Positions 35,027 through 43,575 of a stretch of DNA of 64,000 nt are shown piece by piece (within the stretch, counting starts at the first letter, position 1; every line of letters begins with the position of its first letter). Both the position numbers and the translations under genes were made by a program. The notes under the pieces are model-generated. The model had not been told where the DNA came from. It was given only the letters and a program-made list of their open reading frames with translations, and did not search any database. The stretch is from positions 124,001 through 188,000 of the forward strand of contig JANQRY010000006.1 in NCBI GenBank assembly GCA_028284345.1, given 5' to 3'. This DNA is from Hyphococcus sp. (GTDB lineage: Bacteria; Pseudomonadota; Alphaproteobacteria; Caulobacterales; Parvularculaceae).

Positions 35027-36855
35027 CGGTCGCCCGCTTAGCGCTCGTCGGCGCGCCCAATTGCGGCAAGTCAACGCTCTTCAACGGCCTTACCGGCGGG
35101 CGCGCCAAGGTTGCGAACTATCCGGGCGCCACGGTGGAAACCCGTTCCGGGCGTTTCACGACGCCAAGCGGCCGCGACGTTGAGCTGGTTGATCTGCCGG
35201 GCATTTACGGATTGACGCCGCGCTCCATGGACGAACGCGTCGCCGTCAACATGCTTACCGGACAGTCCGCGAGCGACGCGCCGCCGGACATGCTGCTTGT
35301 GCTCATGGACGCGTCGAATATTCGGACGCATCTGCATTCCGTGTTGCAGCTTCGCAGTCTCGGCCGGCCGATGATCGTCGCGCTCAACATGATCGATCTC
35401 GCCGAACGGGACGGCCTCAAGCTCGACATGGAAAAACTCGAACAACGTCTCGGCGTGCCGGTCGTCGCTTCGCGCGCTACGCGCAAGGCCGGGCGCGCCG
35501 ATCTCCTGGCGCGCATCGACCGCACGCTTGGCGAAACGGTTGCCGCTCCGGCCTTTGACGCCGGCGCGCCGCTCAAGGATCTGCAGCGCGAAGCGCGGGC
35601 CATCGCCCGGGACGTCACCCTTCATGAACCGGTGATCAATCGCATCACGCGCGAAACCGATCGCATCGTGTTGAACCCGGTCGCCGGCCCGTTCATTCTT
35701 TTTGCGCTCCTGTTTTTGATGTTTCAGGCGGTGTTTTCCTGGTCTGGCGCGCCCATGGACGCGATCGACGGCGGCGCCGTCGCCCTCGGCGAATGGGTCG
35801 GAACCGTCTTGCCGGAGGGATGGCTGCAAAGTCTCATTACCGACGGCGTGATCGCCGGGGTCGGCAGCGTCGTTATTTTCCTGCCGCAGATTTTGATCCT
35901 CTTTGCGTTCATTCTCATTCTGGAGGCGTCCGGCTATATGGCCCGCGCCGCGTTTTTGATGGATGAACTGATGATGCGGGTGGGGCTTAATGGGCGCGCC
36001 TTTATCCCGCTGCTTTCGAGTTTCGCCTGCGCGATCCCGGGCATTATGTCGGCGCGGGTCATCGAGAATGAACGCGACCGGCTGACCACCATCATGATTG
36101 CGCCGCTGATGACCTGTTCGGCGCGGCTTCCGGTCTACACGCTGATTATCGCCGCCTTCATTCCGCGCGACACGGTCGGGCCGTTTAACCTGCAGGGCCT
36201 TGTCATGTTCGGGCTCTATATTGCGGGCATCATCAGCGCCGTGATTGTCGCCTTTGTTTTGAAGCGCACCCTCACCAAAGGCCGGCCGCAGCCGCTGATC
36301 ATGGAACTGCCGACCTACAAGCTGCCGGACCCGCGCGACTTCCTCATCGGACTGTGGATGCGCGCCTCGGCCTTTTTAAAACGCGCCGGCACGATCATTC
36401 TGGCGACCTCCATTCTTCTGTGGTTCCTGGCGAGCTATCCGGCGTCGGCCTCCAGCCTGCGGGAAACCTTCGCCGGCCGGATCGGCGCGGTGCTTGAAAC
36501 GGTCCTCGCGCCAATCGGCTTCAATCTTGAGATCGCCATCGCCCTCATTCCCGGCATGGCCGCGCGCGAGGTTGCGGTCAGCGCCCTCGGCACCGTTTAC
36601 GCCGTTCAGAACCCGGAAGAAAATGTGGAAGGGCTCGCGGCCGTGCTGCAAAACGCCTGGAGCTTGCCGACGGCGCTCGCCTTTCTCGCCTGGTACGTCT
36701 TTGCGCCCCAGTGTTTCGCGACGCTGGCGACCATGCGCCGGGAGACAAATTCCTGGGCGTGGACCGGCTTTGCCTTCGCCTATCTGATCGGGCTCGCCTA
36801 TATCGCGTCGGGCCTTACCTATTATACGGCGAAAGCGGTGATGGCGGGCGGATAA
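35023..36855 (+). CDS. feoB: ferrous iron transporter FeoB
   Basis: This 610-residue polytopic membrane protein takes up Fe(II). The cytoplasmic G domain has G1 GAPNCGKST (about 9-17), G2 YPGATVETRSG, G3 DLPGIYGL and G4 NMID. The membrane part contains two gate regions with the family signatures SFACAIPGIMSARVI and ALIPGMAAREVAVSALGTVYAV. It is about 160 residues shorter than E. coli FeoB but normal for alphaproteobacteria. No feoC follows. Translation is coupled to feoA. Confidence 0.96.
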   Translation: MTVARLALVGAPNCGKSTLFNGLTGGRAKVANYPGATVETRSGRFTTPSGRDVELVDLPGIYGLTPRSMDERVAVNMLTGQSASDAPPDMLLVLMDASNIRTHLHSVLQLRSLGRPMIVALNMIDLAERDGLKLDMEKLEQRLGVPVVASRATRKAGRADLLARIDRTLGETVAAPAFDAGAPLKDLQREARAIARDVTLHEPVINRITRETDRIVLNPVAGPFILFALLFLMFQAVFSWSGAPMDAIDGGAVALGEWVGTVLPEGWLQSLITDGVIAGVGSVVIFLPQILILFAFILILEASGYMARAAFLMDELMMRVGLNGRAFIPLLSSFACAIPGIMSARVIENERDRLTTIMIAPLMTCSARLPVYTLIIAAFIPRDTVGPFNLQGLVMFGLYIAGIISAVIVAFVLKRTLTKGRPQPLIMELPTYKLPDPRDFLIGLWMRASAFLKRAGTIILATSILLWFLASYPASASSLRETFAGRIGAVLETVLAPIGFNLEIAIALIPGMAAREVAVSALGTVYAVQNPEENVEGLAAVLQNAWSLPTALAFLAWYVFAPQCFATLATMRRETNSWAWTGFAFAYLIGLAYIASGLTYYTAKAVMAGG

Positions 36856-36963
36856 GCCGGTCCGGCTGACGGAAAATCTCCTTTCGAAAAACCGGGCCCT
36901 TGCGCGCCGCTTGCTTCGGGCCCCCATCTTGGCCTAATCCGCCCCCTCAATGAGAGAAACATC

Positions 36964-38196
36964 ATGAGCGAAGGACCGATCGTCATCATCGGCGCGGGGC
37001 AGGCCGCGGCGCAGGCGATTGCGTCCCTGCGTCAGGGCGGGTTCGACGGGGCGATCACGCTGATCGGCGACGAAGCGGCGTTACCCTATCAGCGCCCGCC
37101 TTTGTCAAAGGCGTATATGAAAGGCGAGTTTGAAGAGTCACGCCTCTATTTCCGGCCCGCCGCCTGGTACGAAGATCAGAACATTAAGCTGACGCTTGGT
37201 CAGCGCGCGACGGCGATTGACCGCGACGCGGGCCGCGTGCGCCTCGAAGACGGCGGCGGCGCCGATTACGACAAACTCATTATCGCGACCGGCGCCCGGC
37301 CGCGCCGCTGTCCCGTCGACGGCGCCGATCTTAAGGGCGTCCACGATCTGCGCACCCTGGCCGATGTGGAGCGCATCCGGCCGCAAATGATCAAGGGACG
37401 GAAGATCGTCATTGTCGGCGCCGGCTATATCGGTCTTGAAGCCGCGGCCGTGGCGCGACAGATGGGGCTCGACGTCACGGTGCTTGAAATGGCCGACCGC
37501 GTGCTTGCCCGCGTCACCAGTCCCGTCATCAGCGAATTTTACGAAACTGTTCACAAAGCCGAAGGCGTCGATATTCGCACGGGCGCGCGGCTCGCGTCGT
37601 TCAAGGGCGACAATGGCGCTCTCGCTGCGGCCGTTCTTGAAAACGGCGAGGAGATCGCCGCGGATCTCGCGCTCATCGGCATCGGCATTTTGCCCAATGC
37701 GGAGCTGGCGGAGGAAGCCGGCGTCGAATGCCGTGACGGCATTGTCGTCGACGAGGACGCCCGCACGTCCGATCCTGATATCTTCGCCGCCGGCGATTGC
37801 GCGCGCCGGCCGCTTGTCCATTACGGCCGGGACGGCCGTCTTGAAAGCGTTCACAACGCGATCGAACAGGGAAAGCTCGCCGCCGCCGCCATTTTAGGGC
37901 AGCCGCGCCCGAAAGAAGACTGCCCCTGGTTCTGGTCCGACCAATATGATCTGAAACTTCAAATCGCCGGTTTATCTGCCGGCTATGACGACATTGTTCT
38001 GCGCGGCGACCCCGCATCGCGGAAATTTGCAGCGTTCTATCTAAAGGACGGCGTGCTGATCGCCGCCGACGCCGTCAGCGCGGCGCCGGAATTCATGATG
38101 GCGAAGAAAATGATCATGGCGAAAGCGCGACCCGACGCCGCGCAGCTTGCCGACCCGTCCGTGTCGATGAAGGAGATCGCTGCCGGCGCGGGGTGA
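36964..38196 (+). CDS. FAD-dependent ferredoxin/rubredoxin-type reductase
   Basis: This 410-residue flavoprotein resembles the class that passes electrons from NAD(P)H to [2Fe-2S] ferredoxins for P450s and ring-hydroxylating oxygenases. FAD-binding motifs are VIIGAGQAAAQAIASLR and TSDPDIFAAGDCARRP, and the NAD(P)-binding motif is IVIVGAGYIGLEAAAVARQMG. The LPYQRPPLSKAYMKG segment is typical of the ferredoxin-reductase family. No ferredoxin or oxygenase gene lies next to it, so the partner is unknown. ATG 36964 follows GAGAGAAAC. Confidence 0.92.
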   Translation: MSEGPIVIIGAGQAAAQAIASLRQGGFDGAITLIGDEAALPYQRPPLSKAYMKGEFEESRLYFRPAAWYEDQNIKLTLGQRATAIDRDAGRVRLEDGGGADYDKLIIATGARPRRCPVDGADLKGVHDLRTLADVERIRPQMIKGRKIVIVGAGYIGLEAAAVARQMGLDVTVLEMADRVLARVTSPVISEFYETVHKAEGVDIRTGARLASFKGDNGALAAAVLENGEEIAADLALIGIGILPNAELAEEAGVECRDGIVVDEDARTSDPDIFAAGDCARRPLVHYGRDGRLESVHNAIEQGKLAAAAILGQPRPKEDCPWFWSDQYDLKLQIAGLSAGYDDIVLRGDPASRKFAAFYLKDGVLIAADAVSAAPEFMMAKKMIMAKARPDAAQLADPSVSMKEIAAGAG

Positions 38197-38204
38197 AAAG
38201 GCGG

Positions 38205-38771
38205 CTACTCGCCGCCGCGCCAGCGATTGACGAAATCGCTTTCAATATCAAGAAGGTCCATGACGCGGCCGACCGAATGGTCGATGAGATCGTCGACCGT
38301 TTCCGGTTTGGCGTACATCGCCGGCATGGGCGGCGCGATGATGGCGCCAAGCTGCGCCGCCTCGTGAAGCAGTTTGCAATGGCCGGCGTGGAGCGGCGTT
38401 TCCCGCGGCATCAGGATAAGCGGCCGGCGCTCCTTAAGACACACGTCGGCGGACCGCGTCAGCAAATTATCCGCATAGGAATGAACGATCGCGGAGAGCG
38501 TCTTCATGGAACAGGCGGCGACGATCATGCCGTCGGTCCTGAACGAGCCCGAAGCGATCCCCGCCGCAATGTCCGTATGACGGTGGCTATGGTCGGCGAG
38601 GGCGGCGACGTCCGCCGGCTTCCATTCCGTCTCCAGGCCCAGATTCATGATCGCGGTCTGGCTCATCACGAGGTGCGTCTCGACGCCGTCGGCCTCGCGC
38701 AGCTTTTCCAAAAGCCGGACGCCGTAAATGACGCCGGAGGCGCCGCTGATCCCGATGATGATCTTTTTCAT
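38205..38771 (-). CDS. ubiX: flavin prenyltransferase UbiX
   Basis: This 188-residue enzyme joins dimethylallyl phosphate to FMN, making the prenyl-FMN cofactor of UbiD decarboxylases in ubiquinone synthesis. Visible signatures are IIIGISGASGVIYGVRLLE, SGSFRTDGMIVAACSMKTLSAI, RRPLILMPRETPLHAGH and IIAPPMPAMYAKPETVDDL. Its stop is convergent with the flavoprotein gene eight bases away. No ubiD is in the window. Confidence 0.97.
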   Translation of the reverse strand: MKKIIIGISGASGVIYGVRLLEKLREADGVETHLVMSQTAIMNLGLETEWKPADVAALADHSHRHTDIAAGIASGSFRTDGMIVAACSMKTLSAIVHSYADNLLTRSADVCLKERRPLILMPRETPLHAGHCKLLHEAAQLGAIIAPPMPAMYAKPETVDDLIDHSVGRVMDLLDIESDFVNRWRGGE

Positions 38772-38886
38772 GGGGTCCTATGTAAGCCATATGCGGCCGC
38801 GCCGCCATCGTTGACCCCGCCGGCTTCAAGCGGACCGCCCCGGAGGGGTGGCGGGGCCCGCGCCGGGCGCCTATGTTCCAGGCCTG

Positions 38887-40059
38887 ATGAGCACGGGCCT
38901 CGACATAACCGCTATTGACGCGCCGCCGATTGACTTCGGCGCGCCCGCCGGCGCGCGCCTTGTTGTGGCAATGTCCGGCGGCGTCGACTCCTCGGTCACG
39001 GCGGCGCTGGCGAAACTTGCGGGCTATGATGTCGTCGGCGTGACGCTGCAACTCTATGACCACGGCGTCGCCATTCAGAAAAAAGGCGCTTGCTGCGCCG
39101 GCCAGGATATCGCCGATGCGCGCCGCGTCGCCGAAGCCATGGACTTCCCCCATTACGTGCTCGACTACGAAGACCGTTTCAACGATGCGGTGATGGAGGA
39201 TTTTGCCGATACCTATCTTGCGGGCGCGACGCCGATCCCTTGCGTGCGCTGTAATGAACGGGTGAAGTTTCGCGACCTGATGGAGACTGCCCGCGATCTT
39301 GGCGGCGCGGCAATGGCGACGGGGCACTACATTCGCCGGGTGGTCGGGCCAAACGGGCCGGAACTGCGCCGCGCTGTCGATGCGTCGAAGGACCAAAGCT
39401 ACTTCCTGTTCTCGACCACGAAAGAACAGCTCGACTTCCTGCGCTTTCCCCTCGGCGGCCTGCCGAAAGAGGAAGTGCGCCGGCTCGCCGGTCAGCTCGG
39501 GCTGGTCGTCGCCGACAAGCCGGACAGCCAGGACATCTGTTTTGTGCCGGAAGGGAAATACGCATCGGTGGTCGAACGCTTGCGCCCCGGTTCCGCGGAG
39601 CCGGGCGAGATCGTGCATGTGGACGGGACGGTGATGGGCCGTCATCCCGGCGTCATTCATTACACGGTCGGGCAGCGGCGCGGCCTTGGCGTCGCGACCG
39701 GCGACCCGCTTTACGTGGTCCGCCTCGATGCCGACCGCAAAGAGGTCGTTGTCGGCCCCCGCGACGCCCTGCTGGTGTCGCGCATCTTCCTCAAAGACGT
39801 GACCTGGCTTGGCGACGGCGAGGGTGAGACGGCCGCCCGCGCCGGCGCGCCCGTCGCGGTCAAGGTCCGCTCCACGCGCCCGCCCGTTCCCGCGCGCCTC
39901 AACTGGGTCGACGGCGGCTGGGCCGTTGATCTCGGCGTCGCGGAGGAGGGTGTCGCCCCGGGACAGGCTTGCGTTTTCTATTCCCCCGATGAGGACCATT
40001 CCCGCGTCCTCGGCGGCGGCTGGATCGCCGGGACGGCGGCCATGGAAGCGGCCGCGTGA
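38887..40059 (+). CDS. mnmA: tRNA-specific 2-thiouridylase MnmA
   Basis: This 390-residue enzyme thiolates U34 of tRNA-Lys, -Glu and -Gln. The PP-loop [13 protein letters not shown] binds ATP. Catalytic cysteines are expected in PIPCVRCN and DICFVPEG, as in E. coli, and KGACCAGQD and [12 protein letters not shown] are family motifs. ATG 38887 gives [14 protein letters not shown]; the longer in-frame start at 38848 lacks support. A GNAT acetyltransferase gene overlaps its stop as GTGA. Confidence 0.95.
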   Translation: MSTGLDITAIDAPPIDFGAPAGARLVVAMSGGVDSSVTAALAKLAGYDVVGVTLQLYDHGVAIQKKGACCAGQDIADARRVAEAMDFPHYVLDYEDRFNDAVMEDFADTYLAGATPIPCVRCNERVKFRDLMETARDLGGAAMATGHYIRRVVGPNGPELRRAVDASKDQSYFLFSTTKEQLDFLRFPLGGLPKEEVRRLAGQLGLVVADKPDSQDICFVPEGKYASVVERLRPGSAEPGEIVHVDGTVMGRHPGVIHYTVGQRRGLGVATGDPLYVVRLDADRKEVVVGPRDALLVSRIFLKDVTWLGDGEGETAARAGAPVAVKVRSTRPPVPARLNWVDGGWAVDLGVAEEGVAPGQACVFYSPDEDHSRVLGGGWIAGTAAMEAAA

Positions 40060-40496
40060 CGCTTGTCGTGCGCCCGCTTGCGGCGCGCGACGAGGCGGCC
40101 TGGCGCCGCCTCTGGTCGGATTATCTCAAGTTTTACAAGACGCCGCTGCCGACCCGCGTCACCGACGCGCTCTTTCAGCGGTTGCTCGCCGGGCAGCCGC
40201 ATTTCGCCCGCGTTGCAGAAAAGGACGGCGCCGTGATCGGCTTCGTCCACGCCTTGCCCCATGCCTCCACATGGTCGCTCGACGGCTACTGTTACCTCGA
40301 AGATCTCTTCGTTGAGGTTTCCGCGCGGGGGACCGGCGCCGGTCGCGCTCTGATCGAAGCAGTCTATCAGGAAGCCGATGCGCGCGGTCTTAAGCGCGTC
40401 TACTGGAACACCGAAACCGGCAACAGGACCGCGCGACGTTTGTATGACAGGCTTGCGTCCTTAAGCGACTTCGTTCAGTACCGCCGTGAAGCGTAA
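40056..40496 (+). CDS. GNAT family N-acetyltransferase
   Basis: This 146-residue acetyl-CoA-dependent acetyltransferase has the GNAT core [39 protein letters not shown] (acetyl-CoA pyrophosphate loop RGTGAG) and [19 protein letters not shown]. The substrate is not predictable, though polyamine or small-amine relatives share this length. The GTG start is coupled to mnmA. Confidence 0.88.
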   Translation: MTLVVRPLAARDEAAWRRLWSDYLKFYKTPLPTRVTDALFQRLLAGQPHFARVAEKDGAVIGFVHALPHASTWSLDGYCYLEDLFVEVSARGTGAGRALIEAVYQEADARGLKRVYWNTETGNRTARRLYDRLASLSDFVQYRREA

Positions 40497-40510
40497 GTCA
40501 GAGACCGGTG

Positions 40511-40879
40511 ATGGCGAAGAAATTGTACGATTGCATAAAGTGTTCGGCCTATTGCTGTTCATACACTCATATTCCGGCGACGAAGTCCGACATCAAGAGG
40601 CTCGCCAAGTTTCACGGCATCTCGTTTGACAAGGCCGAGAAGAAATTCACCAAGAAGGGCGACGAGGACAACCCGCGGGTTCTTCGGCATACGGATGATG
40701 AACACTTTGTGACGTCGTGCATGTTTCTCGACAAGGAAACGCGAAACTGTACGATCTATGAAGGGCGCCCGACCATCTGCCGCGAGTTTCCGACGCAGAA
40801 GCGATGCGGCTATTATGAGTTTCTGATTTGGGAGCGCGAGGTGCAGGACGATCCGGAATGGGTGGCGACGACGGATTAA
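40511..40879 (+). CDS. YkgJ-family cysteine cluster protein
   Basis: This 122-residue protein has the CxxC(x)n cluster DCIKCSAYCCSYTHIPATKSD and later CMFLDKETRNCTIYEGRPTICREFP, the CxnCxnPxxCRxFP pattern of the YkgJ/Fe-S or zinc cluster family (formerly UPF0153). A Lys-rich charged insert FDKAEKKFTKKGDEDN lies between the two halves. The function is unknown. It follows the acetyltransferase after 14 bases, probably in the mnmA transcript. Confidence 0.88.
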   Translation: MAKKLYDCIKCSAYCCSYTHIPATKSDIKRLAKFHGISFDKAEKKFTKKGDEDNPRVLRHTDDEHFVTSCMFLDKETRNCTIYEGRPTICREFPTQKRCGYYEFLIWEREVQDDPEWVATTD

Positions 40880-40973
40880 GAGCGGACGCGGAACGAATAG
40901 CGTTCCCGGGACTTACAGCGGCGATGACGCCATCGTCGCGATGCGGGATGCGGCGCCCGGCTTCTGACGCGGA

Positions 40974-42077
40974 ATGACGGAAAAAGTCGATACGGTCGTC
41001 ATCGGCGCCGGCGTTGTCGGACTGGCGGCAGCGCGCGCGCTCGCCCGCGCCGGTCGCGAGGTCATCGTCCTGGAAAAAAATTCAGCCATTGGCGAAGAGA
41101 CGTCCTCGCGCAACTCTGAAGTCATCCATGCGGGGCTTTTTTATAAGCCCGGGGGCTTGCGTGCGCGGCTCTGTCATCCGGGCAAGGTGAAGCTCTATGA
41201 ATTTTGCCGCGCCTATGGCGTTGACTTCGACAACTGCCAGAAACTGATTGTCGCTCATGGCGATGATGAAATTGCGCAGCTCCGCACGATCAAAACCCTC
41301 GCTGCCGACAATGGCGTCACGGACCTAGAATTGCTGAGCCGCGCCGAGGCGATTGCGCTCGAACCGGCGCTTGAATGCGACGGCGCGCTGTTGTCGCCGT
41401 CGACCGGCATTGTCGATTCCCACGGGCTGATGCTGGCGCTGCTTGGCGACTTTGAAAACGCCGGCGGCGTCGTGGCGCTGAACGCGCCGGTGGAGGGCGG
41501 CCGCATCAACGACGAACGCATTGGGCTCACTGTCGGCGGCGCGGGCGCCATGAGTCTCGACGCGGCGCTCGTCGTCAATTGCGCGGGCCTGTGGTCGGAC
41601 CGCGTCGCCCATTCGATTGACGGCGTGCCGGCGGAAACCATTCCGAGCCTGCAATACGGCAAGGGTCAGTACTTCGCCTATGCGGGCGCGACGCCGTTCT
41701 CGCGCCTTATCTATCCGGTCCCCAACCGCGACAGCCTCGGCGCCCACTACACCCGCGACCTTGGCGGGCAAGCACGGCTCGGTCCGGATATTTCCTACGT
41801 CGCGTCGAACGTCGACTACGACCTCGACCCGGACCGGCGCGACGGGTTCGCGCGAAGCGTCAAGCGCTTCTGGCCGTCGCTCGATCCGGAAAAAATGCAA
41901 CCGGGCTACGCCGGCATCCGCCCGAAAAGCGCGGGGCCGGGCGAGGAGGGCGACTTTGTCATTCACGGCCGCGAAACACACGGGCGCGCGGCCTATATTG
42001 GCCTTTACGGCATCGAATCGCCGGGCCTCACCAGTTGCCTTGCGATCGCCGATTATGTTGTCGCCTTAACGGCTTGA
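40974..42077 (+). CDS. FAD-dependent oxidoreductase, L-2-hydroxyglutarate oxidase-like
   Basis: This 367-residue DAO-superfamily flavoprotein has the FAD motif VVIGAGVVGLAAARALARAGREVIVLEKN, the ETSSRNSEVIHAGLFYKPG segment typical of LhgO/L2HGDH, and GYAGIRPKSAGPG near the C-terminus. The likely reaction is oxidation of L-2-hydroxyglutarate to 2-oxoglutarate with electrons to quinone or oxygen. It precedes tRNA-Met and no dedicated transport gene is near. Confidence 0.88.
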   Translation: MTEKVDTVVIGAGVVGLAAARALARAGREVIVLEKNSAIGEETSSRNSEVIHAGLFYKPGGLRARLCHPGKVKLYEFCRAYGVDFDNCQKLIVAHGDDEIAQLRTIKTLAADNGVTDLELLSRAEAIALEPALECDGALLSPSTGIVDSHGLMLALLGDFENAGGVVALNAPVEGGRINDERIGLTVGGAGAMSLDAALVVNCAGLWSDRVAHSIDGVPAETIPSLQYGKGQYFAYAGATPFSRLIYPVPNRDSLGAHYTRDLGGQARLGPDISYVASNVDYDLDPDRRDGFARSVKRFWPSLDPEKMQPGYAGIRPKSAGPGEEGDFVIHGRETHGRAAYIGLYGIESPGLTSCLAIADYVVALTA

Positions 42078-42134
42078 GCCGGCTTGCGCGCCCTCGCGCC
42101 GCCCGTTATAGACGCCCGCTCAAAACGGCGTCCC

Positions 42135-42211
42135 GGCGGGGTAGCTCAGTTGGTGAGAGCGCAGGATTCATAACCCTGAGGTCGGCAGTTCAAATCTGCC
42201 CCCCGCTACCA
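42135..42211 (+). tRNA. tRNA-Met (CAT), elongator
   Basis: This is a complete 77-base cloverleaf with encoded CCA: acceptor GGCGGGG/CCCCGCT, D-arm GCTC/GAGC, anticodon loop TTCATAA in stem CAGGA/CCCTG (with a mismatch-type lower pair), T-arm GGCAG/CTGCC with TTCAAAT. GGCGGGG/CCCCGCT is the acceptor I expect for alphaproteobacterial elongator tRNA-Met. It lies 18 bases from the end of the convergent hlyD-type gene that opens the secretion island. Confidence 0.9.
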
Positions 42212-42228
42212 AGACCGGAACGGCGCAA

Positions 42229-43575
42229 TTATCGTTCGGTGAACGCCTGGTCCAGCGACCGCGATACCGGCTTCAGGATATATTGCATCAGGGTGCGCGA
42301 CTGAGTGACGACTTCCGCGCGCACCTGCATGCCGGGCGTCAGTTGACGCGCCCCTTTCCCGCTTCCGATTTGCTGGTCCGGCAGGCTGATATAGGCGACG
42401 TAATAGGCGTCGCCCGTTCGCTCGTCGGTGAAGGTGTCCGCAGACACATGGGCGACTTCGCCTTCCAGCTTGCCGTAGCGATTGGGGTCGAAGGTCGTGA
42501 CGCTGACATCGGTTTTCATGCCGATTGTGACGTGGCCGATATCTTTCGGATTGACGCGCACCTCCGCCATCAACTCCGCGCCTATGGGCGTGATCTCGGC
42601 GACGACGCTGCCCGGGGCGACCACGTCGCCTTGTCCGTCGACGGCGAGGTCGTTAACGACGCCGGCGACCGGCGCGCGCACGGTGAGGCGATCCGACCGG
42701 TCCTTGAGCGAGGCGATCGGTTCTTCGAGTTCCGCAAGTTGCGCGACGACGGCCGCGCGTTCCTCGGCGATGGTCGATTGATACTCCGCCGCCGCGCCTT
42801 CGCGGTCGGCGCGGGCAGCCGTATGGGCGCGGCGCGCCTGATCGAGACGGGAGCGCGCGCCCGCGGCTTTCGCTTTCGCTGAGGCCACCGCCGCCTTCGC
42901 CTGAAGATAGGACTGCTTGGACGTAAAGCCTTCGCCGATCAGTTCTTCCTGTATCTCCAACTGCTGTTCGGCAAAGTCCAGAAGATCGGTTTCCGCTTTC
43001 AGTTCCGCTTCGGTTTTCACGACCTCCGATTTCGCCGAGGCCTCCCGCTCGGTAAAGGTCTCCATGACCGCGCGCTGTTGTTTTACGCTGGAGGCGTGCA
43101 CCGTGATCTGTTCGGCGACCATGGTCGGCCAGTCGTCGATGAATTTTTTGAAATCCGGGTCGCGTTCGCCCGCCTGCGCCGCCAGCCGCTCCAGCCGCAA
43201 TTCGAGATCGGCGCGGCGCGCTTCGAAACGGTCGAACTCGCCGCCGGCGTTTTCCGTGCGGAGGCGCACGAGGGGCTGGCCTTCGGCAACGACCTCGCCG
43301 GGGGCGACCAGCACTTCGTCGACAATGCCGCCCTCAAGATGGGCGGCCTCGCGCGTTGATCCGAACGGCGCAATTTCGCCCATGGCGACGGAAAGCTCCC
43401 GCACATGGGCGATGTTTGCCCAGACGAGGAGAACGATCACCAGACCGCTGATGATCGCCATTGCGGCGCGCGAAAGAAACGGCGGCGCGCCTTCCTCAAG
43501 CTCTATGGGCAGGGCGAGGCCGTGGCGTTCGCCGACATTTTCGTGTTTTCGCTCTGTGTTTGACGCCGTGTTCAT
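42229..43575 (-). CDS. HlyD-family membrane fusion protein of type I secretion system
   Basis: This 448-residue periplasmic adaptor links the ABC exporter to the TolC-like channel. It has a cytoplasmic N-terminus (about 1-35), one transmembrane helix (about 36-56, AAMAIISGLVIVLLVWANI), the lipoyl half EGGIVDEVLVAPGEVVAEGQPL and a long alpha-helical hairpin rich in Ala/Glu/Arg (about 120-290). A second lipoyl half (VRAPVAGVVNDLAVDGQGDVV) and a beta-barrel follow. The start overlaps the stop of the 744-residue ABC gene as ATGA. It is the last gene of the ABC-ABC-HlyD operon. Confidence 0.93.
   Translation of the reverse strand: MNTASNTERKHENVGERHGLALPIELEEGAPPFLSRAAMAIISGLVIVLLVWANIAHVRELSVAMGEIAPFGSTREAAHLEGGIVDEVLVAPGEVVAEGQPLVRLRTENAGGEFDRFEARRADLELRLERLAAQAGERDPDFKKFIDDWPTMVAEQITVHASSVKQQRAVMETFTEREASAKSEVVKTEAELKAETDLLDFAEQQLEIQEELIGEGFTSKQSYLQAKAAVASAKAKAAGARSRLDQARRAHTAARADREGAAAEYQSTIAEERAAVVAQLAELEEPIASLKDRSDRLTVRAPVAGVVNDLAVDGQGDVVAPGSVVAEITPIGAELMAEVRVNPKDIGHVTIGMKTDVSVTTFDPNRYGKLEGEVAHVSADTFTDERTGDAYYVAYISLPDQQIGSGKGARQLTPGMQVRAEVVTQSRTLMQYILKPVSRSLDQAFTER

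Noticed and set aside
42135-42211. Attachment-site duplication marking a mobile island at tRNA-Met
   Set aside because: No second copy of the tRNA 3' end was seen on the far side of the secretion genes, and there is no integrase.
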